Shown piece after piece: positions 48,771-60,946 of a DNA stretch of 64,000 bases. Position 1 is the first letter of the stretch. The number at the start of each line of letters is the position of its first letter. Origin of the DNA: DATKKM01 sp035542855 (GTDB taxonomy: Bacteria; Chloroflexota; Dehalococcoidia; SM23-28-2; RBG-16-64-32); contig DATKKM010000053.1 in assembly GCA_035542855.1 (NCBI GenBank), positions 1 through 64,000 of the forward strand, read 5' to 3'. A program made the translations under genes and the position numbers. The notes under the pieces were generated by a model. That model was given only the letters and a program-made list of their open reading frames with translations, was not told the DNA's origin and searched no databases.

Positions 48771-48822
48771 TACTTTATCGGCCAGATGTGCGGAACGTCA
48801 CGTTTTCGTCGGGCTGGAGCGC

Positions 48823-49680
48823 TCAGGACACGCGCCCGTCCAGTATCTCCCGCAGCTCCGTGCCGTTGATCGCGTCCGACATTAGCTCGTGTGTCTTCTG
48901 CTCCTTCACCTCCAGCGCTGCCCGCTTCACCGCGCCAACCGCCACGCGCAGGAACATGCTGCCGTAGCTGACGCGCGCCACGCCCATCTCCTCCAGCTCG
49001 CGGGCGCTGGGGACGCCGGGTCCGGCCAGGATGCTGACCGGCGCCGGAATCTCCTTGACCAGCGTGCGGATAAAGTCCCGCTCCGGCACGCCGAAGAAGA
49101 AGACGCTGTCGGCGCCGGCCTCGGCCCAGGCCTGGCCGCGGCGCACGCCTTCCTTGAGCGCCGCCGGCCTGTCCTCGCGCTCGGCGGAGAAGGCGTCGCA
49201 GCGGGCGTTGAGCAGGAACTCGCTGCCCAGCTTCTTGCGCTCGTCCATGAAGGCGGCGATCTTCTCCAGCTGGAAGCCGATGTCCAGCAGCTTGCCCGGG
49301 TTCGCGCGGTCGCCGTCCTCCATGTTCATCCCGGCCGCGCCCGCCGCCACGAACTGACGTACCGTCTCGCGCACGTCTTGCGGGCCGCCGTAGCCGTCCT
49401 CGCCGTCGGCGTTGACGGGGATGCGCACGGCCTCGGCGCAGAGCTTCGTCACGCCGGCGGTCGCGTCGCGGGTGATGCCGAGGTCCGGGTAGCCCATGGC
49501 GTTGGCGAAACCGGCGCTACTTCCCTGGATGGCCTCGAAGCCCAGGTGCTGGTAGAGGAGCGCGCTGAGCACGTTGAAGGCGCCCGGCATGATGACGATC
49601 TCCGGCGCCTGCAGGAGGGCCTTGAGCCGGCGGCTCTTCTCGTTTGCGGTCTTGATCATCTCTGCGGATGGCCTGGTCAT
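48823..49680 (-). CDS. isocitrate lyase/PEP mutase family protein
   Basis: 285 residues. Start is the ATG two bases after the ada stop, with GGGAG in the end of ada as ribosome site. MPGAFNVLSALLYQHLGFEAIQGSSAGFANAMGYPD, VNADGEDGYGGPQDVRETVRQFVAAGAAGMNMEDGD and NARCDAFSAE are the blocks of the PEP mutase/isocitrate lyase superfamily TIM barrel, with metal-binding Asp and Glu in place. The KKCGH catalytic segment of true isocitrate and methylisocitrate lyases is missing, so carbon-carbon lyase action on another 2-hydroxyacid (carboxyvinyl, oxaloacetate or 2-methylisocitrate-like) is more likely. It is translationally coupled to ada, an unusual pairing. Confidence 0.85.
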   Translation of the reverse strand: MTRPSAEMIKTANEKSRRLKALLQAPEIVIMPGAFNVLSALLYQHLGFEAIQGSSAGFANAMGYPDLGITRDATAGVTKLCAEAVRIPVNADGEDGYGGPQDVRETVRQFVAAGAAGMNMEDGDRANPGKLLDIGFQLEKIAAFMDERKKLGSEFLLNARCDAFSAEREDRPAALKEGVRRGQAWAEAGADSVFFFGVPERDFIRTLVKEIPAPVSILAGPGVPSARELEEMGVARVSYGSMFLRVAVGAVKRAALEVKEQKTHELMSDAINGTELREILDGRVS

Positions 49681-49681
49681 G

Positions 49682-50788
49682 CTATGCGCTCCCTGCTGCG
49701 GCCGCTTCCGGCCGGTGCTCGGTCTCCATCGCCAGCAGCGCCTCCTTGCGGTGCACTCCCAGCGCGTAGCCGCCGATATCCCCGTTCTCACGCACCACCC
49801 GGTGGCAGGGGATGATGAGCGCGACGGGGTTGTGCGCGCAGGCCTGGGCCACCGCCCGCGCCGCTTTCGGGTTGCCGATCTCCCGCGCCACCTGCGAGTA
49901 CGACTTCGTCTCGCCGTAGGCGATGGCCCGCAGGGCGCGCCAGACGCGGATCTGGAAGGCCGTGGCCTGGATGTCCACCGGGATGTCCAGCCGCACCTGG
50001 CGGCCGTCCAGGAAGCGGACGATGTCCTGGATCCAGCCCTCGGCGCCGTCGCGGCGCGCAATCAGCGCCTGCGGGTACTCCCGGCGCAGCGCATCCTCCA
50101 GTTGCCGCTCGGAATCGCCCAGCTTGACCGAGCAGATGCCGCGCTCCGTGGCCCCGACCAGCAGCTTGCCCAGCACGGAGTCGACGATCTGGTAGCCGAT
50201 GGCCATGCCGCGCCCGCCGCGCTGGTAGGCAGCCGGCGTCATCCCCAGCTGCTTGTCCACCGCCTCGTAGAGGCGGCTGCTGGACGGGTAGCCGGCGTCG
50301 TACATGGCCGCCGTCACGCTGGCGCCCTCGCGCAGGCCGTGGCGCAGGCGCAGCGCGCGGTGGGTGGCCGCGTACTCGCGCGGGGTAACCCACAGCGTGC
50401 GCTTGAACAGCCGCCGCAGGTACTCCGCACCGACGCCAAGGCGCCGGGCCACCGGCGCCAGCGAAGGCTGGGCGTCCGGGTCGTTCTCCAGGTAGTCGCA
50501 GGCCTGGCGCACCATCTCCGGGCGTCCGTCGGAGATCACCTCGCGGGGGGTGCAGCGCTTACAGGGGCGGTAGCCCGCGGCTTCGCACTCCTCCGGCGTG
50601 GCGTAGAACGTCACGTTCTCGCGCCTGGGGCGGCGCGAGGGGCAGGACGGCCGGCAGTAGACGCCCGTTGTCTTCACCGCCACGTAGAACACGCCGTCGT
50701 GCGAGGTGTCGCGGCTGCACATGACCTGCCAGCACAGCTCCTGGTCGGTGATCGCCATCTCTTCTCTCTCTGCCAACTGTATCGCCAT
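49682..50788 (-). CDS. ada: bifunctional DNA repair methyltransferase/activator Ada
   Basis: 368 residues. The start is set by a near-perfect GGAGGTACC ribosome site. The N-terminal zinc domain has the four cysteines of VYCRPSCPSR and GYRPCKRC, whose first Cys accepts methyl from phosphotriesters. An AraC-type helix-turn-helix (ARRLGVGAEYLRRLFKRTLWVTPREYAATHRALRLR) follows, and the C-terminal O6-alkylguanine transferase carries the PCHRV active site with VALIIPCHRVVRENGDIGGYALG. The combination matches E. coli Ada: methylated protein activates its own operon. Here that operon would include the following PEP-mutase-family gene. Confidence 0.96.
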   Translation of the reverse strand: MAIQLAEREEMAITDQELCWQVMCSRDTSHDGVFYVAVKTTGVYCRPSCPSRRPRRENVTFYATPEECEAAGYRPCKRCTPREVISDGRPEMVRQACDYLENDPDAQPSLAPVARRLGVGAEYLRRLFKRTLWVTPREYAATHRALRLRHGLREGASVTAAMYDAGYPSSSRLYEAVDKQLGMTPAAYQRGGRGMAIGYQIVDSVLGKLLVGATERGICSVKLGDSERQLEDALRREYPQALIARRDGAEGWIQDIVRFLDGRQVRLDIPVDIQATAFQIRVWRALRAIAYGETKSYSQVAREIGNPKAARAVAQACAHNPVALIIPCHRVVRENGDIGGYALGVHRKEALLAMETEHRPEAAAAGSA

Positions 50789-50865
50789 TTGGTACCTCCG
50801 AGGCGAAGGGTAGCGCGCGTTTGGGGACGAAAATATCCGCTTTCGGCAATCAAGATCGGGCGGAC

Positions 50866-50946
50866 AAACTGACAATCCTGCAAACCCACAACCCGCCCGG
50901 CCACTGCGCGACATTCGTAGGTTTGCCAGCTTGCCGGTTTGTTGGT
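50866..50946. repeat. degenerate octad arrays in inverted orientation upstream of prs
   Basis: Left arm, eight-base register: GACAAACT, GACAATCC, TGCAAACC, CACAACCC. Right arm: GGTTTGCC, AGCTTGCC, GGTTTGTT, GGTTAGTG. The arms are roughly complementary and could fold into a long imperfect hairpin between ada and prs. A similar pair follows prs. Confidence 0.55.
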
Positions 50947-51008
50947 TAGTGCGCCGGGCCGTTGTCAGCCGATGCCGCGTAGTGTAATGTCACTTTCGTC
51001 CTTCGCCT

Positions 51009-51998
51009 ATGATCGAGACTGATACAAAGGTTGCTGTGACCGACGGCCCCGTCTTCCAGGATCTGAAGGTCTTCACGGGGAACGCCTCCCCCAACCTCGC
51101 CCAGGACATCTGCCAATACCTGGAGATGCCCCTCGGCGCGGTGGAGGTCTTCGAGTTCTCCAACGAGAACATCTTCGTGCAGTTCAAGGAGAACATCCGG
51201 GCCCGGGACGTGTTCATCGTGCAGACTATGACCTCGCCGGTGAACACGCGGCTCATGGAGCTCTTCATCATGATCGATGCGGCGCGCCGCGCGTCCGCGG
51301 GCCGCATCACCGCCGTCGTCCCGTATTACCCTTACTCCCGCAGCGACAAGAAGGACCAACCGCGAGTCCCCATCACGGCCCGCCTCATCGCCAACTTCCT
51401 GGAGACCGCCGGCGCCGACCGCCTGCTCACCATCGACCTCCACGCCGGCCAGATCCAGGGCTTCTTCAACATCCCGGTGGACGAGCTGACCGCTCTCTAC
51501 ATCCTTTCCGCCCACGTCAAAGAGATGCATATCCCGGACCTCACCGTCGTGGCGACGGACGTCGGTGGCGCGAAGGGCGCCCGCCGCATGGCGGACCGCC
51601 TGGATTGTCCCCTGGCCGTCGTAGAGAAGCGCCGGCTGGGCAACGAAGAGGCCGTGGAGGCGCTGACGATCATCGGTGACGTAAAGGGGCGCGCGGTGCT
51701 GATCGTCGACGACGAGATTCTGACCGCGGGCACGCTGGTGGCCACCGAGCGCGTCGTCCGCGAGCACGGCGCCACCGAGGTTTACGCGGCCGCCACCCAC
51801 CCGATCCTCTCCGGCGAGGCCGTCGCGCGCATCAAGAAGTCAGCTATCAAGGAGCTGGTCGTTACTGACACGATCCCGCTGCCGCCGGAGAAGATGCTCC
51901 CCAACATGCGCGTCCTCTCCGTCGCTCCCATGCTCGGCGAGGCGATCCGCCGCATCCACACGGGCCAGTCGGTCGGCGCGCTCTTCAACGGGCACTAG
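51009..51998 (+). CDS. prs: ribose-phosphate pyrophosphokinase
   Basis: 329 residues. It makes PRPP for nucleotide, histidine and tryptophan synthesis. Blocks are KVFTGNASPNLAQDICQYLEMPLG, FSNENIFVQFKENIRARDVFIVQ, the flexible ATP loop VVPYYPYSRSDKKDQPRVPITARLIAN (usual SRQDRK is SRSDKK here), TIDLHAGQIQGFF, and the PRPP loop VLIVDDEILTAGTLV (usual DDxIDTAGT). The small changes in both loops place it in a divergent but full-length class I-like subgroup. It is transcribed alone between two octad-repeat arrays. Confidence 0.96.
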   Translation: MIETDTKVAVTDGPVFQDLKVFTGNASPNLAQDICQYLEMPLGAVEVFEFSNENIFVQFKENIRARDVFIVQTMTSPVNTRLMELFIMIDAARRASAGRITAVVPYYPYSRSDKKDQPRVPITARLIANFLETAGADRLLTIDLHAGQIQGFFNIPVDELTALYILSAHVKEMHIPDLTVVATDVGGAKGARRMADRLDCPLAVVEKRRLGNEEAVEALTIIGDVKGRAVLIVDDEILTAGTLVATERVVREHGATEVYAAATHPILSGEAVARIKKSAIKELVVTDTIPLPPEKMLPNMRVLSVAPMLGEAIRRIHTGQSVGALFNGH

Positions 51999-52019
51999 GC
52001 GCGGCCCCCCAGCCCCCCA

Positions 52020-52107
52020 CCCTACAAACGAACAAACCGGCTAACCGGCAGACCATTCGAGCGTGGTATGGCAACGACCGCTCGGCAGTTTGCGAGTTTG
52101 TTGTCAC
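52020..52107. repeat. degenerate octad arrays between prs and secA
   Basis: Left arm in eight-base register: ACAAACGA, ACAAACCG, GCTAACCG, GCAGACCA. Right arm: GCAGTTTG, CGAGTTTG, TTGTCACC. The arms are of opposite polarity, as in the array upstream of prs. The right arm ends about 50 bases before the secA ATG. Confidence 0.55.
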
Positions 52108-52156
52108 CGGTGCGGTATCATGAATGTGAATTGCTTACGAGAGATGGCTTGAACAG

Positions 52157-55051
<2,895 letters not shown>

Positions 55052-55054
55052 GCC

Positions 55055-55759
55055 ATGGTCCGGGCAGATGCCGGAGCGGAGCAGGACGTCCGCTCGGAAG
55101 CAGGGCAGATCATCGCTGACCTCCGCGAGGCGACGGCGGCGGGCGACCAGCACTGGTTCCTCGCTCTGATGGCCGCCGTGCGCAACTGGCCCCTGCCATC
55201 GGAGACGGTGGGCGAGCGCGAGTACCGCTACCTGGTCGGCGGTGAGGCGTTCGACTGGATCTTGCTGGCCGAGCGCCTGCTGGACGAAGTCCGCGGCCTC
55301 GTCCCGGAGGAAGAGGCGGACGCTTTGCTCTTCGAGGAGCGCCTGCCACTGGAACTGAGCGAGGCGGAGTTCCAGCAGCTGCTGGGCGCGAAGTACAAGG
55401 CGCACCTCAACTTCGTCTACGGCGTCCGCATCGAAGGCGCGCTCAAGATCGCTGTCTCGGAAGAGGTGCGCAAGGAGCACAGCGGCTCCCGCATCTGGGA
55501 GAACGGGCACGCCGACGACGAAGCCTTCGCCCGCATCTACGGCCGTCCGCGCGAAGAGATGCTCGCAGAGTTCCGGGCCGCCGCCGGAATCGAAGACCCG
55601 GAGTGGCTATCGCTGGGGGAGCTGGCGGAGTGGCGCTACTGGCTGTTCCAGTACCGCATCAAGAGTTGCGACCCCGCCCGCGTCGCCAGCGACACCCGCA
55701 AGGGCCTGGCCTTCCTGCAGCGCCTGGAAGCATCGCGCCGCCGCACAGACATCCTGTAG
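55055..55759 (+). CDS. uncharacterised protein, translationally coupled to secA
   Basis: 234 residues starting three bases after the secA stop. I do not recognise a characterised family. The protein is soluble, acidic and predicted mostly helical, with a Trp/Tyr-rich first half (WFLALMAAVRNWPLPSETVGEREYRYLVGGEAFDWILLAERLL). The conserved-looking core EFQQLLGAKYKAHLNFVYGVRIEGALKIAV is followed by a HADDEAFARIYGRPREEML segment and a C-terminal WRYWLFQYRIKSCDPARVASDTRKGLAFL helix. No signal peptide or metal motif is seen. The tight coupling suggests a role beside export or simply a shared operon. Codon use matches its neighbours. Confidence 0.8.
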   Translation: MVRADAGAEQDVRSEAGQIIADLREATAAGDQHWFLALMAAVRNWPLPSETVGEREYRYLVGGEAFDWILLAERLLDEVRGLVPEEEADALLFEERLPLELSEAEFQQLLGAKYKAHLNFVYGVRIEGALKIAVSEEVRKEHSGSRIWENGHADDEAFARIYGRPREEMLAEFRAAAGIEDPEWLSLGELAEWRYWLFQYRIKSCDPARVASDTRKGLAFLQRLEASRRRTDIL

Positions 55760-55766
55760 CCGCTCC

Positions 55767-55800
55767 AACCCTTGACCCCCAACCCCCGACCCTCGACCCT
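55767..55800 (+). repeat. C-rich heptad tandem repeat immediately before purU
   Basis: CCTTGAC, CCCCAAC, CCCCGAC, CCTCGAC, CCT run in seven-base register directly into the purU ATG, with no Shine-Dalgarno. The sequence and position match the array before ispF. The opposite strand carries G runs suited to a G-quadruplex. Confidence 0.7.
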
Positions 55801-56670
<870 letters not shown>

Positions 56671-56715
56671 GGCGACAACCCCTTGCCGGGCGTTTTAACA
56701 TAAGGAATGCAGATT

Positions 56716-56928
56716 ATGCCCCGCAAGAAGCCAGCCATCGATAGCGAAGCGATCGCCCGCAAGGCCTACGAGCTCTGGGAAGCCCGCGGCTATCCGCACG
56801 GCGACCCCGAGCACGACTGGTACGAGGCCGAGCGTCACCTGCGCGCCGAGGCGAACGGCAAGAAGCCCGCGAAGCCGAAGGCCGCCAAGAAGGCGCCTGC
56901 GAAGAAGCCCGACAAGAAGGCGAAGTAG
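56716..56928 (+). CDS. DUF2934 family small protein
   Basis: 70 residues from the second ATG, which has AAGGA at a proper distance. The first has none. The core IARKAYELWEARGYPHGDPEHDWYEAERHLRAE is the DUF2934 motif. The last 25 residues are a Lys/Ala/Pro tail (AKKAPAKKPDKKAK) like those of nucleoid-associated or ribosome-binding tails. The family is widespread in soil and plant-associated bacteria. Its function is unknown. The basic tail suggests nucleic-acid binding. Confidence 0.85.
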   Translation: MPRKKPAIDSEAIARKAYELWEARGYPHGDPEHDWYEAERHLRAEANGKKPAKPKAAKKAPAKKPDKKAK

Positions 56929-56934
56929 CGGCCG

Positions 56935-59079
56935 CTAATCCTCGGAATTGAACCGCACGTTGCAGGGCGGCGCGTTCACGGGCATTGCGTTCGCGATCTT
57001 CAGTACGTCTAGCAGGTCTGTGGTGTCGATGCTGCCGCTGCAGTCGAAGTCACCGGCGCGGAAACAGGTGACCGCAGCGCTGAGGCCGGCCTCGGCGCGC
57101 AGAAAGTTGAGCACATCGACGGCGTCGACCGTGTTGTCGCAGTCGATATCGCCTCGCTGGCCCTGCTTCACCGTTAGAGGGACGCTGCCGCCGCTATCGA
57201 AGAACTGAGGCCCGCCGGCAACCTGGATGAAATAAGTGTGGCCGGCCTGCACACTGGCGAAGACGTAAGCCTCGTTGAGGGGCTCTGAGGCTGCCGTCGG
57301 CGCGTCATAGCCGTACGCCGGGATCGAGTAGGCGCAGCCGATGGTCTGCAGGTTCCCCAGCAATGTGCCCTCCAGCAGGCCCACGAACGCGTAAACATCC
57401 ACATCGCCGGCCTCTATGCGCAAGAATTCGTCTTGCGCCGGCACGAACTTGAACCAGACGGTACTGTCCAGGAATACGCAGTCGTGCGGCTCGTTGGCCT
57501 CGGAGGAAGAGGCGGCCGTCTGTGCCGCGCCGGTGAATGGCAGGCCATCGATGGTCGCCGCATCAGCGAAATTGTCGTTGGGCGGCGGGTTGACCCATCT
57601 GGCCGTCGCGTTTGCGGTCAGGTCCTGGCCGTTGGCGGTGGCCGTCACCAGGATCGCATCATCGCCCAAGTTCGCGCCGGCGTAGTTGAAGACGCAAGAG
57701 CCGTAGTTGTCCGTGAGGCAGCTGCCGCTCGCCTGGTTCGCGCCGCTGACCTGGAAGTTGACCGTGACCGCGGCCATCCCGGTCTGGGCCAGCGGGTCGA
57801 AGACTGACGCGTACAGCGAGTTCACTGTACCGCGCGCGAGCGTCGCTGACTGCGGGGCGGCTGAGAGTGCCAGCGGCACCGGCAGGTCGTCCCCTGTCGG
57901 GCAGACGGGAGGCGAGGCCGCCGGGCCCCCTGCGCCGATCTGCACCGTCGCCGGCAGGCACGCCACCTCACGCTGCGCTGTGCCGCCGTCCGTTGGGTCT
58001 TCGGGGAAGTGGTCGCAGGCGTCACCGATCCCATCCATGTCGCCGTCCGTGTCCACCGGGTTGGAGATGAACGGGCAGTTGTCCAGGCGGTTGGAGAAGC
58101 CGTCGCCGTCAACGTCGGTGCCCACCTGGCCCGCCGCGTCGCAGGAGGACGGGATGCCGTTGCCGTCCGCGTCCGCCGCCGGCGAGAAGGCGCGCGGATC
58201 CCAGTTTGGATCGGCGCTGTAAGGGCAGGGGTCCAGCTTGTTCTCGATGCCATCGCCCTCGCTGTCCCACTGGCTGCGGATGAACGACACGAAGCTGTAC
58301 TGGCCGGCCGCATCCGGGTTGCGCAGCAGCTGGCTGCCCGCCTCGTTCGCGGCGGTCGATGGGTTGTCTCGTGAGGTCCCGAAGTCCACCAGGTCAGTGC
58401 CCAGCGGCGTGCAGAAATCGTTGATGTTGGACTGCAGGGTCGGCGAAGCCGGGTCGTTGAGGAACACCATCGTCGGGTAGCCCAGGCTGGGATCGAGGGC
58501 GGGGACGCGAGGGATCGCGGCGCCCGGCTGGAAGATCACGAAGTTGATGTACGTTGGCACCCCGGCGACGAGCTGCTGGCCGTACAGCCGCTGGATCGGC
58601 TGCAGGCCCGGCGTCAGGCGCGTCAGGAAGTCCGGGTAGCGTTTGACGTTCTCCACCACGCCGTCGCCGTTGTAGTCGGCGCCTCCGGAGTAGAGCGGGA
58701 TCGTGCTGTTGGTGTCGGTGCTCGCCTCCAGCAGGTCGAACGTGACCGGGAGCGCCGTGTTGCAGCCGTTGTTGAAGAGACCGAGCGTGGACTGCGCGTT
58801 GAGCCGCCCGGCCAGCGCTCCGTCGGGCACATCGGCGTCCGCGGCGATGTGGAAGCCCGCGGGAATGAACGTGATGATCGCGTCGAAGTTGTAGTCCGGC
58901 GCCGGAATCGAGAGCTGGAGGTCGATGTCAGAGACACCGCCAGGCGTGGGGTCGGTGACCGAGGCCGCGATGACCGGGTCAAACGCCGTCGCCTGGGCGC
59001 CCTCGCGGCCGACAAACACCAGCGCGAGGAATGCCGCCAAGGCGACGGCGATGCCGATGCGAGACGCGATTGCCCCCAT
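56935..59079 (-). CDS. secreted protein with thrombospondin type 3 calcium repeats and dockerin-like C-terminus
   Basis: 714 residues. Signal peptide MGAIASRIGIAVALAAFLALVFVG with cleavage near AQA. Residues about 285-375 hold thrombospondin-type-3 calcium repeats (SEGDGIENKLDPCP, DADGNGIPSSCD, VDGDGFSNRLDNCPF, DTDGDMDGIGDACD). An Ig-like region with two cysteines (SGSCLTDNYGSCVFNYAG) is followed by a possible beta-sandwich (DCVFLDSTVWFKFVPAQDEFLRIEAG) resembling pre-peptidase C-terminal domains. The last 75 residues carry two dockerin-type loops (GDIDCDNTVDAVDVLNFLRA and GDFDCSGSIDTTDLLDVLKI). No catalytic site was found, so a structural or adhesive surface role is likely. Confidence 0.82.
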   Translation of the reverse strand: MGAIASRIGIAVALAAFLALVFVGREGAQATAFDPVIAASVTDPTPGGVSDIDLQLSIPAPDYNFDAIITFIPAGFHIAADADVPDGALAGRLNAQSTLGLFNNGCNTALPVTFDLLEASTDTNSTIPLYSGGADYNGDGVVENVKRYPDFLTRLTPGLQPIQRLYGQQLVAGVPTYINFVIFQPGAAIPRVPALDPSLGYPTMVFLNDPASPTLQSNINDFCTPLGTDLVDFGTSRDNPSTAANEAGSQLLRNPDAAGQYSFVSFIRSQWDSEGDGIENKLDPCPYSADPNWDPRAFSPAADADGNGIPSSCDAAGQVGTDVDGDGFSNRLDNCPFISNPVDTDGDMDGIGDACDHFPEDPTDGGTAQREVACLPATVQIGAGGPAASPPVCPTGDDLPVPLALSAAPQSATLARGTVNSLYASVFDPLAQTGMAAVTVNFQVSGANQASGSCLTDNYGSCVFNYAGANLGDDAILVTATANGQDLTANATARWVNPPPNDNFADAATIDGLPFTGAAQTAASSSEANEPHDCVFLDSTVWFKFVPAQDEFLRIEAGDVDVYAFVGLLEGTLLGNLQTIGCAYSIPAYGYDAPTAASEPLNEAYVFASVQAGHTYFIQVAGGPQFFDSGGSVPLTVKQGQRGDIDCDNTVDAVDVLNFLRAEAGLSAAVTCFRAGDFDCSGSIDTTDLLDVLKIANAMPVNAPPCNVRFNSED

Positions 59080-59141
59080 ACGACCCCCTCGATCTGAGTG
59101 AGCTAATGATGGGCCCGGTCCGCCGGGCTGTCAACCGGCGC

Positions 59142-59618
59142 TCAGCCCGCTGCCTGGATGCTTTTCAGGTGCCCGCGCACGTGATCGATCAGGACGCCGC
59201 CCAGGATCAGCTGCTCGGTCGTGACCTCGGCGCCGTTTGCCAGGGCCAGTGGCGCCTTGTTGTCGAGCTGCTGATCGCTCAGGCCGCGGATGTAAGCCGC
59301 CGTCGAAGCGCTGCCATCGCGCAGCGTCTTCAGCACGTGCTCCTTGGTGACGGTCATCTCCTTCGCCGCGCGGCCGTCGTTTTTGCCGTTGACGTAGTCC
59401 CAATCGTAGGTGGGCAGCGGCCTGCCCTCGGCGCCGGCCGTGATGAACTCCATCTCCAGCGGGAACTGGCCGGCCACGTGCTGCGCGGTGGCCGCTACCG
59501 ACCACCCCTCTCCCGTGGTGGCGCTCCATTTCGCGTCAGGGCAGGCTTCGATCTCCTTCGCGAAATCCGCCACGGCCTGCTCGAACTGCTCGGCGAGTGC
59601 TGCGCTACGCTGTCCCAT
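59142..59618 (-). CDS. DinB-like (maleylpyruvate isomerase/DinB_2 superfamily) protein
   Basis: 158 residues from the ATG of MGQRSAALAEQFEQ with a GGAGAG ribosome site. The four-helix bundle pattern includes the two usual metal-binding positions in WSVAATAQHVAGQFPLEM (His) and TEQLILGGVLIDHVRGHLKSI (the HVxxH-type pair), while the third is not obvious. Related proteins include thiol-dependent isomerases and stress-induced DinB proteins. The specific reaction is unknown. It lies between leuB and the thrombospondin-like gene on the same strand. Confidence 0.8.
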   Translation of the reverse strand: MGQRSAALAEQFEQAVADFAKEIEACPDAKWSATTGEGWSVAATAQHVAGQFPLEMEFITAGAEGRPLPTYDWDYVNGKNDGRAAKEMTVTKEHVLKTLRDGSASTAAYIRGLSDQQLDNKAPLALANGAEVTTEQLILGGVLIDHVRGHLKSIQAAG

Positions 59619-59693
59619 CGTGCTCTCCTTCCGGAATTTCACTACCGATGTCTGGAGTCTAGGCGACGCCGCGCGTCTTGCCAGTGACGGCGC

Positions 59694-60764
59694 TCACACC
59701 AGGCTCGAAACGTAGTCCCCGATTTCGCTCGTGCCCATGCCCATCTTCCCGGCGGAGAGCGACTTGATCTTGCCCGAGCTCAGCGACTTCTCAACCGCGG
59801 CCTGGATCGCCGCGCCCGCCTCGGCCTCGCCCAGGTGCTCCAGCATCATGCGCCCGGCCTCGATCGCGGCCAGCGGGCAGATCACATTCTGGCCGGTGTA
59901 CTTCGGGGCGCTGCCGCCGATCGGCTCGAACATCGAAACGCCTTGCGGGTTGATGTTGCCGCCGGCGGCAATGCCCATCCCGCCCTGGATCATCGCGCCG
60001 AGGTCCGTGATCACGTCCCCGAACATGTTCTCGACGACGATGACGTCGAACCACTCCGGGTTCTTGACGAACCACATGCACGTCGCGTCCACGTGGGCGT
60101 ACTCGCGCCGGATGTCCGGGTAATCCTTCTCGCCCACCTCGTGGAAGGCGCGCCACCAGGTGTCGTGCACGAACGTCAGCACGTTCGTCTTGCCGACGAG
60201 GTGCAGCTGCTTGTCCTTGTTCCGCTTGCGGGTGAGGTCGAAGGCGTAGCGGATCGCCCGCTCAGCGCCAAAGCGCGTGGTCATGTGGATTTGCGTGGAG
60301 ACTTCGTGCGGCGTGCCCTTGTACTGGATGCCGCCCATGCCGCTGTACAGACCCTCCGTGTTCTCGCGGATGACCACGAAGTCGATATCGGCGGGGCCCT
60401 TGTCCTTCAGCGGGCAATCGACACCGGCGTACAGCTTTACCGGGCGCAGGTTGATGTACTGGTCCAACTCGAAGCGCAGGCGGAGGAGGAGGCCCTTCTC
60501 CAGGATGCCGGGCTGCACGTCCGGGTGGCCGATGGCGCCGAGGTAGATCGCGTCGAAGCCGCGCAGCTCCGCCAGCACGCTGTCCGGCAGGATGTCGCCC
60601 GTCGACATGTAGCGCTCGCCGCCGAGGTCGTAGTGCTCCAGCTCCAGCTTGAAGCCGAACTTCGCCTGTGCGGCATCGAGCACCTTCAGCCCTTCGCGGA
60701 CCACCTCCGGCCCGGTCCCATCGCCGGGTAGCACCGCAATCCGATATCGCTTGTCCTTCGCCAT
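59694..60764 (-). CDS. leuB: 3-isopropylmalate dehydrogenase (isocitrate/isopropylmalate dehydrogenase family)
   Basis: 356 residues. The motifs are YRIAVLPGDGTGPEVVREGLKVL, LLLRLRFELDQYINLRPVKLY (substrate loop of IPMDH and relatives), VVIRENTEGLYSGMGG, and the family signature ENMFGDVITDLGAMIQGGMGIAAGGNINP with its metal-binding Asp residues. FEPIGGSAPKYTGQNVICPLAAIEAGRMMLEHLG completes it. The arginine triad of the substrate loop supports isopropylmalate. Tartrate or homoisocitrate specificity cannot be fully excluded, and no other leucine gene lies in the window. Confidence 0.88.
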   Translation of the reverse strand: MAKDKRYRIAVLPGDGTGPEVVREGLKVLDAAQAKFGFKLELEHYDLGGERYMSTGDILPDSVLAELRGFDAIYLGAIGHPDVQPGILEKGLLLRLRFELDQYINLRPVKLYAGVDCPLKDKGPADIDFVVIRENTEGLYSGMGGIQYKGTPHEVSTQIHMTTRFGAERAIRYAFDLTRKRNKDKQLHLVGKTNVLTFVHDTWWRAFHEVGEKDYPDIRREYAHVDATCMWFVKNPEWFDVIVVENMFGDVITDLGAMIQGGMGIAAGGNINPQGVSMFEPIGGSAPKYTGQNVICPLAAIEAGRMMLEHLGEAEAGAAIQAAVEKSLSSGKIKSLSAGKMGMGTSEIGDYVSSLV

Positions 60765-60816
60765 GCGTGTATTCGCCTCTCTAGTGGGGATGCGAGGTCG
60801 ATACTAGCACGCGAGG

Positions 60817-60891
60817 GGCTGTCAACGAATGGCTGCGCCGGAACGGATAAACGAATGCGACCGTTCGCGTAAGGGCGAATGGCGTTCGCCC
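60817..60891. repeat. CTGTCAACGAAT element copy 2 plus GGGCGAATGGCGTTCGCCC palindrome
   Basis: GGCTGTCAACGAAT (60817-60830) and the following GGCTGCGCC match the inverted arm of the element at 32376-32457. Within 45 bases lies a perfect seven-base-pair dyad GGGCGAATGGCGTTCGCCC (60873-60891), repeated at 62313-62331. Both lie in the gap between leuB and the LuxR-type gene. Confidence 0.6.
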
Positions 60892-60946
60892 AGACGCCGC
60901 GCAACGTAGGGGGGTGACTTTCAGGTCGCCCGGGGCTGGGCTGGGC

